Shown here: in pieces, positions 58,070 through 64,000 of the stretch
Numbering within the stretch: position 1 is the stretch's first letter
Layout of the letters: each line of letters begins with the position of its first letter
Origin: Knoxdaviesia capensis
Taxonomy: Eukaryota > Ascomycota > Sordariomycetes > Microascales > Gondwanamycetaceae
Assembly: GCA_001510575.1 (NCBI GenBank)
Contig: LNGK01000004.1
Location: 310,001-374,000 of the forward strand
Direction of reading: 5' to 3'
Length of the DNA: 64,000 bases
The notes under the pieces: generated by a model
Seen by the model: the letters and a program-made list of their open reading frames with translations, nothing else
Told to the model about the DNA's origin: nothing
Databases searched by the model: none
Program-made: the position numbers and the translations under genes

Positions 58070-59400
58070 TTATAGCGACTCCAGCTCGCTCTGCTTCCAG
58101 GAAGCGGCAGCGCCGACCAGACGGCCGCCGTTCTTGCGCTTGACGCGGCAGGTCATGCCGACGTTCTCGTCGAAGATGAAGCGCCAGATGGCGTAGACCC
58201 AGCTCTCGTGGCGGGGGAGGTCGTCGTAGAACTCGTGGGCGATGTGGTTGAGGCGGTGGAGGCGGGTCCAGGGGACGGCGGGGAAGTCGTGGTGCTCGTT
58301 GTGCAGGCCGACGTTGTAGGTGAAGAAGTTGAGTGGGCCGTAGTACGAGAAGGTCTCGGGCAGCGGCGCATTGTTCTCGGGGTTGCGCTGGGCGGGGCTG
58401 ATGGTCTCGTAGACGTAGTGCTCGGCGATGAAGTGGCCGGCGAGCGGGTGCAGCGAGCCGGCGAGGAACGACGAGAGCAGGAAGTACAGCAGGGCCTGCT
58501 TGCCCATGGTGGCGACGATGGCCACGTCGAAGGCCACCTGGCAGGCCACGTTGAGCAGGTGCACGCCGGTGAACTCGATGCGGTAGACGGTCATGGGGCG
58601 GACGGCGTAGAAGAAGATCTGGAAGGTGCAGAAGAAGGCCTTGCCGAAGATCGAGTCGAGGAACACGGCTTCCAGGGCGGTCGGCAGGTCGGTGTCGAGG
58701 CCGTCGACGCCGAGAGACTTGTGGTGGGTGAGGTGGTAGGGCTGCGGGCGGGGGAGAAAAAGGGGATGTTAGCACTGCCGTGTATGTCAAGCTGTAGCAT
58801 TTTCTGGCAGAGAGAGCTGCGCAACATACCCGGAACGACGCGCTGTAGGGAATGCCAATGGGGAGGTTGGCCACGATGGCGAGGAGACGGTTGAGGTACG
58901 GGGTGCGGAAGGCGAGGTTGTGGGAGATTTCGTGGATGGCGAGGAACTGGTTCTGGTTCGCGGTGGCGCCGATCACGTAGGCCACGGCCCAGAAGCGGAA
59001 GGAGAAGAACGGCGCGTCGCGCACGTAGAAGGCGGCGAGCAGCTGGATGGAGAGGACGAGGAAGACGACGTATTTCGTCAGCGGCTCAGGACCGCAGAGC
59101 TTGGTGACCTGGAGTTGAACGTCGAGTATGTTAGCATGTGAAGACGAAGGAAGCAAGACGACAGCGAGTGAGCGAGACGGGGCGTACCTCGGGGTGGGCC
59201 TTGATAATGGCCATGCGGCGCGTCCGGTGCGGCTCCTCCGTGTAAGTCCACAGGAAGTCGCGGTACTTGTGGTCGGGGTCGTGGTCGACGAGGGGCTTCG
59301 AATCGGCGGCGGCGGCGGAGGTGGCCGGTTCCGGTTTGCCGTTTGCTTTGCCGTTGGCCTTGCCATTGGCCTTTGCGGCCGAAGTTTTGGACACGGTCAT
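58070..59400 (-). CDS. Sphingolipid delta-4 desaturase (Des1/DSD1)
   Basis: ER membrane di-iron enzyme that introduces the trans-4 double bond into (dihydro)ceramide. Exons 59400-59188, 59108-58830, 58741-58070; 387 aa. Three histidine boxes are intact: HEISH at 130-134, HLTHH at 167-171 and HNEHH at 311-315 in the sequence YNVGLHNEHHDFP, which is typical of delta-4 desaturases. An extra HPLAGHFIAEH lies at 262-272. N-terminal lipid-desaturase segment HKYRDFLWTYTEEPHRTRR is present. Residues about 10-22 are ANGK repeats coded by a 12-nt tandem repeat, and are not part of the fold. A TATA-like element lies about 110 bp upstream. Neurospora and Aspergillus relatives act before glucosylceramide synthase. 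Confidence 0.95.
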
Positions 59401-59510
59401 TGCTTTATGTGTGACTTCAAAGAGAAAATTGAACGGGAAGTGGTAATGGGCTTTTCTCGGGGGAGTAGACACCGAACAGTGAGGCCGGAGAAGTGGACAG
59501 AGTCGCAACT

Positions 59511-59528
59511 TTTATATCTATATAAAAA
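59511..59528 (-). promoter_or_regulatory. TATA-like element of the desaturase gene
   Basis: On the minus strand the sequence reads TTTTTATATAGATATAAA about 110-130 bp before the start codon at 59400, an expected TATA position. Assigned by position and composition only. Confidence 0.45.
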
Positions 59529-59593
59529 GGAGTGAGGGATTGGCGCAATCTGGTGAGAGCCAAAGCGGTGAAGCAGAAAACCTCGTTAAGTGA

Positions 59594-59613
59594 AAGAGAG
59601 AGAGAGAGAGAGA
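59594..59613 (+). repeat. (GA)n microsatellite
   Basis: About ten GA units in the desaturase/SEC17 upstream region. Confidence 0.9.
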
Positions 59614-61497
59614 CGCGCGTCTAGCAAGAAGGAAGGAGCGGCCCAACGAGAGCAAACGAGGAAAGAGCGACGGGAAAGCGATATAAAAGCTGGTATATCA
59701 ACCGAAGCTGAACGGAGTGCCCACGAAAAAAGGATAGACACACACGAGAAACCGAGCAAACGGTTCAGGGACAATTTGGGGGAAACGAATAAGAGAAAAA
59801 AAGGGTACGATTGATAATTTTTTTGGGTGTGCTCGATTAAAGTTTACCGTTCTGGTTTGGAGATGGTGGGCTCAAATCTCAGGGGTTCATCCCGAGATCA
59901 GTGGCGAGCCAGACCACAAGTGGTCGCATATGGAGCTGATTTTAAAGTGAAGAGACGACGGAATCCTTCACGGATAGGGGTAGTGCATGTACTGAAGAGG
60001 CAAGTGGGAAAGGGAAAAAAGGTGGTACAGGAGCACAGCCATGGAAACGGAGCCCGCGCTCCCCGCATAAAATCCTGTCCACAGGCTTTTGGGGTATTCT
60101 CAAGCTGTGACGGCCAGGAACAACAGGAACAGGGAATTCTGAACTGCCCATTTATAGGGGTCCCGCCGCTAAATCGCAAGATGTGATGGGGGGATTTGGG
60201 GGAGGAATCTCTGGGTGACCGTACTCGTATTTCACTATACAGGACAGATGCACTGGTTACTATTAGTGCTCGTAGTATTGGCTCGTGGGTGTCTTGCGAG
60301 TCCCTATTGGAAGCATGAGCCGGGCGAAACGTCGGAGATCGATCTATACTCGTATATTTGCTAGCTATTGTACATTTCTTGGGGTTCAAGGAAATTCCAG
60401 TCAAGCATCAAGCATCTATAGACAGTGAACATGGGTATCGTGGGACCAAGACAAAAAAAAAAGACCTCGCTTGTAAGAGTGAACGCACTCTTCTAGACTT
60501 CAACTGTTGCTACCGAAGAGAGATGGCGCATACCTATGGACATGACTATCCGTCGGGATCCTGCATCTCACTGCTTGCCGCCGTTTGAAGAGTTATGGGC
60601 GCGTTGGTGATGTTGGGCTATAAGGGAATTTGATTTCTTTTTACGTACATGGTGCAACGGGTTAGTGGGTTTGCTTGCATTGGAAGGAAAAAACCAGAAG
60701 GTCTAGAACGACGAAGATTCATTCTGTATAAAGACCACTGGACCACAACGACATGGGCGTGCGTTAACTTACAGCTTCTTCCCGCGCTGTGCGGATGGAC
60801 GAGCGAGTATAACTGGCAAACCACGCACCAAAAAGCAGGGTCAGTACGTACAGTACTGCTTGATCCAAACGTGGTCGTGTGTCCAACCACATCTTGATAG
60901 CACAAAACTCACGCGAAGAGGATCCACGCCATGCTGAAGGCCGCGGCGGGGGCGACAAGTTGCCGGGGCTGGATCATATCTGGAGCTAACGAGTAGTGAT
61001 ATGAGAATATATCATCAAACGGGAGAGGCGGCTAGAGGGCGAAGAGGCAGTTCCAAGTGAACCTGGGCCTCTTCGAAAAAGAACGGACAGAAAACAGTGG
61101 TGATCGGATGAGCTGTTGTGTTGAAGATGGGCCGACCCAAGGGGATTTGCACGTGACATGAGCCACGTGGGGGACAGCTCACAGTGACGCACAGCTGTCG
61201 CCAGCTGTCCACACATGGACTTGAGCCCCTCTAAACGTGTAATCGTCATAACCTTGCTCCAAACCCAGGAAAAGCTCAGGGAAACAGACGACGTTTCATT
61301 CTTCTTTTGCTTCCTTGATTCTCCGACCCAAGTTGTTTGAACCCTTCGAGATCACTGATCTGATCGTGTATTTGAAATAGCCTTTTCTTTTATCCTTTTG
61401 TATTAGATCTGCTGCGCAGACTCTCTCACCCAAATCGATTCGAACCCCTCCTCCTCTTCTCTCCCCGCCACATCCAGCCGGAATCTCGGTCTCCGCC

Positions 61498-62760
61498 ATG
61501 TCTCAAGATCCGCGTGCTCTCCTGCAAAAGGTACGTCGCAAACCGAAGCTTGTCATTCTTTTGTTTTCCTTGGCCGTGTAGTTACTGTTCCTGCGAGGGA
61601 CTCGGAGCTAATGTGCCGGTTGTTTGTTTACAGGCCGATAAGGCGGTCGCCGGCGCGGGCGGCGGCTTTAGCTTCTTCGGCGGTCGCGAGGAAAAGTACA
61701 TGGCTGCTGCCGACATGTACGTCCAGGCAGCAAATGCCTTTCGGATGCAGAAGCTGAGTGAGTTCTCCTCCTATAGACCCCCGATTTTCGGCGGGGGTCC
61801 CGGAGTGGGCCGGAAGCCGGGTTGTTGAGGGAGGGGGTGGCAGCTTCTAGCTGCTGTGACACCGTGCGCCACATGAAAACGAGCTTCCCACGGAACTAAC
61901 CAGCCTGATTCCTATACCCCAACCTTTAGACCGAGAAGCCGGCCAAGCGTTCGAGAAGGCAGCCGAAGTGCAGTCCAAGTACCTGAAGGAGCTCGACGAC
62001 GCGGCGAACACACTGGTCGACGCCTTCAAGGCGTACCGCAAGGACGACCCGGCGGCGGCGGCGCGGTGTTTGGAGGTGTCTGTGCAGCGGTACTGCAGCA
62101 AGGGCAACTTCCGCCGCGCGGCGTCGCACAAGGAGTCGCTGGGCGAGCTGTACGAGATCGACATGGGCGATATGAAGAAGGCGCTCGAGAGCTACGAGGC
62201 CGCCGCGTCGTGGTATGAGGGGGACAATGCGTCTGCGTAAGTAACCCCGGACGGTGGGCGGGGTGTTCGGTGCTGTGGACAAAAAAAAAGGACAGCCAAG
62301 ACTAAACCAACTCTCTCTTTTCTCCTGCAGACTCGCCAACAAGCTCTGGCTCAAGGTGGCCGACATCTCTGCGCTCGAGGGCGACTACTACAAGGCGATC
62401 GAGAACTACGAAAAAGTGGCGGCGGTGTCGGTGAACAACAACCTGATGCGCTACTCGGTCAAGGACTACTTCCTCAAGGCCGGCATCTGCCACATGGCCA
62501 CGGGCGACCTGGTGGCCACGCAGCGCGCGCTGGACAAGTACCGCGAGATGGACCCGTCGTTCCAGGCCATGCGCGAGCACATGCTGCTGGTCGACCTGGT
62601 CGAGGCGCTCGAGGCGTCCAGCCCGGACCAGTTCACCGACAAGCTGTTCCTGTTCGACCAGGTCAGCAAGCTGGATAAGTGGAAGACCACGCTGCTGGTG
62701 CGCGTCAAGAACTCGATTGTGGCTGGGCCGGCCGAGGATGGCGATGACGAGTTTGCATAA
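61498..62760 (+). CDS. SEC17: Alpha-SNAP, vesicular fusion protein Sec17
   Basis: Cytosolic adaptor that binds assembled SNARE complexes and recruits the Sec18/NSF ATPase for disassembly. Exons 61498-61530, 61634-61757, 61930-62236, 62331-62760; 297 aa, the family length. Short first exon MSQDPRALLQK. TPR-like helical hairpins include EEKYMAAADMYVQAANAFR, AGQAFEKAAEVQSKYLKE, SHKESLGELYEIDMGDMKKA and YKAIENYEKVAAVSVNN. The C-terminal segment has the conserved LDKWKTTLLVRVKNSI, with adjacent leucines needed to stimulate NSF, and an acidic end. Start fixed by the conserved N-terminus and in-frame splicing. Confidence 0.96.
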
Positions 62761-63227
62761 ATGCGCGCTCTGGGCTGTGTGGGGAGGAGTATGCATGTTT
62801 CTTCTTTTTTTTTTTTCCCTCGTGTTTTGATCTGTGATGTTCTCGTTTTCGGTCTGTGAACGGATTGATTGTTCTATCATTCTGCTTTTCTTGGTGTCAT
62901 TCCTGTTTCCCTTTTTCTATATACACATATGATGATATACACACCGCTCTCTGTTTGGTCGACTTATGCGCGCTTGACACGGGCTCTCGTCGGGTTGTGT
63001 GACGCGTTCACGTCCCTCCGTTTAGGTCATTCGAATGCTAATGCATCTGGGGTACCTCTAGAATTGATGTTTTGAATCTAGATGATACTCGACGGACGAA
63101 AAAAAAAGAAAAGACGCCAAACCCCCCAATGCAACATTTGAGAATCGATATATACATGACACAGTCGCTTTTGAATGCCCAGAAAACCCCTCGCTCAACG
63201 GCCCCGTTTGCTTCGGGAGCCCCCGCT
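62761..63227. other. Convergent 3' intergenic region
   Basis: 467 bp, the shortest convergent spacer. T-rich after the SEC17 stop; nothing else seen. Confidence 0.65.
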
Positions 63228-64000
63228 TTACTGCTTCTCCCGCCGCACAAACCGCGACAGCGCGGGGCCCAGCTCGGCCTCGGCCACCTCCTTGTGCTCG
63301 TCGTTCTGCTTCTGCTGGTCCTTCCACATCTCGTCGATGCGCACGCGCTTCTCGTCGATGATGTTCTTCTTGCGCTGCTTGCGCATGTACTTCTTGAGCG
63401 CGCTGTTGCGGCCGCGCGCGCGCTTGCGCAGCTCCTCCTCGACCGACTCGGGCGCCGCGTCGAGGTCGCGGTCGGCCTTGCGCTGCGCCTCGGATCGCGC
63501 GTCGAGCGCGCCGATGAACGACGGGTCCAGCGCAATCATCTCCGGCTGCAGCTTGTTGAGCAGCGCCTTGACCTCGCCCTCCTGGCGCTGCTTGGTGGTC
63601 TCGAACGGGTTGGCCTCGAAGGCGTCGTAGTTGGCCTCGCCGGCGCCGGGGATCAGAATCGACGAGAAGCCGGCGTCGTGGCCGATGCCCAGCACGTCTT
63701 CGAATGGGCACCAGCGCACGCGCTCCATCTTGTGGCCCTCGCCGCCCCACGTCATGTACGGGTCCTTCACCTTGGTTTCCGAGAACAGGTCCTTCCAGAT
63801 CGTCGTGGTGGTGCCCCAGCCGACCGCCGTCAGCCCGGAGTCGGAGATGGCCAGCGACGTGCCGGGCTGGTGGGTGAAGTAGCTGTTGACCTCCTTGAAC
63901 ATGCGGATATCCCACACCGCCATCTTCTGGTCCTGGCCGGTTGACACCATATAGCGGCCCTGGCGGTCGACAGCGACAGAGCGTACGGGGCCACGGTGGG
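63228..64000 (-). CDS. UTP7: U3 snoRNA-associated protein Utp7 (WDR46/BING4), C-terminal part
   Basis: Partial gene: the 5' end lies beyond the right edge. 256 residues are visible, in one exon, starting mid-protein at HRGPVRSVAVDRQG. WD40 blades are recognisable (YMVSTGQDQKMAVWDIR, then SLAISDSGLTAVGWGTTTTIW). The BING4 C-terminal domain follows, with VRWCPFEDVLGIGHDAGF, GEANYDAFEANPFE and IALDPSFIGALD, then a basic KYMRKQRKKN segment. Utp7 is part of the small-subunit processome in the nucleolus, the same pathway as Dbp4 at the opposite end of the window. Confidence 0.94.
   Translation of the reverse strand, partial: HRGPVRSVAVDRQGRYMVSTGQDQKMAVWDIRMFKEVNSYFTHQPGTSLAISDSGLTAVGWGTTTTIWKDLFSETKVKDPYMTWGGEGHKMERVRWCPFEDVLGIGHDAGFSSILIPGAGEANYDAFEANPFETTKQRQEGEVKALLNKLQPEMIALDPSFIGALDARSEAQRKADRDLDAAPESVEEELRKRARGRNSALKKYMRKQRKKNIIDEKRVRIDEMWKDQQKQNDEHKEVAEAELGPALSRFVRREKQ

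Larger units (their letters stand above)
59401..61497. other. Divergent intergenic region, desaturase / SEC17
   Basis: 2.1 kb. Contains the TATA-like word at 59511-59528, a (GA)n tract at 59594-59613, and TACAGTA words near 60846. Short frames only. Confidence 0.55.

Overview
The window is nuclear DNA of a filamentous ascomycete. Nearly every gene carries short introns of about 50-190 nt with GT-AG ends and a CTAAC/CTGAC branch point just upstream of the acceptor. The genes are GC-rich, promoters carry long CT-rich tracts, and several proteins (Ecm33-type GPI protein, Arb1, UPF0662, Pcs60-type enzyme) have fungal relatives. Eurotiales-like is my best guess; that is inference from general feel, not a placement.

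I reconstructed 18 protein-coding genes exon by exon. In order they are: Dbp4 RNA helicase (-), Sec14-type lipid transfer protein (+), MDP-1 HAD phosphatase (-), extradiol-dioxygenase-like VOC protein (+), a 2266-residue ankyrin protein with an Asn-rich tract (-), a Pmp3/Sna3-like membrane protein (+), Arb1 of the Argonaute chaperone complex (-), Ecm33 cell-wall protein (+), SPF45-like G-patch/RRM factor (-), Pcs60-like peroxisomal acyl-CoA synthetase (+), a YCII-domain protein (+), a UPF0662 protein (-), ribosomal protein P1 (+), a UBA/zinc-finger/UBX protein (-), Scs2-type VAP (+), sphingolipid delta-4 desaturase (-), Sec17/alpha-SNAP (+) and a partial Utp7 (-). Most are single-copy housekeeping genes, so this looks like chromosome interior. 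I see no biosynthetic cluster, transposon, rRNA, convincing tRNA or CRISPR array. A 17-base run of N at 57792-57808 marks an assembly gap.

Two architectural signals stand out. First, strands alternate almost perfectly: 16 of 17 neighbouring pairs are convergent or divergent, and the single tandem pair encloses a decayed minus-strand coding relic. Divergent spacers are mostly 2-8 kb; convergent spacers are 0.5-1.4 kb. Second, very small coding exons recur (8 nt in sec14, 18 nt in arb1, 23 nt in scs2, 25 and 37 nt in pcs60). A 65-nt intronic segment in sec14 is bounded by good splice sites and would introduce a premature stop.

Functionally the genes touch ribosome biogenesis and translation (Dbp4, Utp7, P1), the secretory and membrane-contact system (Sec14, Sec17, Scs2, sphingolipid desaturase, Sna3-like), RNA processing and silencing (SPF45, Arb1), ubiquitin handling (UBX protein, PPxY-bearing Sna3-like protein) and the cell wall (Ecm33). 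They do not form an obvious single pathway. The least explained items are the ankyrin protein, the 8.2-kb gene-free interval between arb1 and ecm33, recurrent AACCCTAA boxes, a phased TACAGTA triplet, and the relic at 43671-44290.
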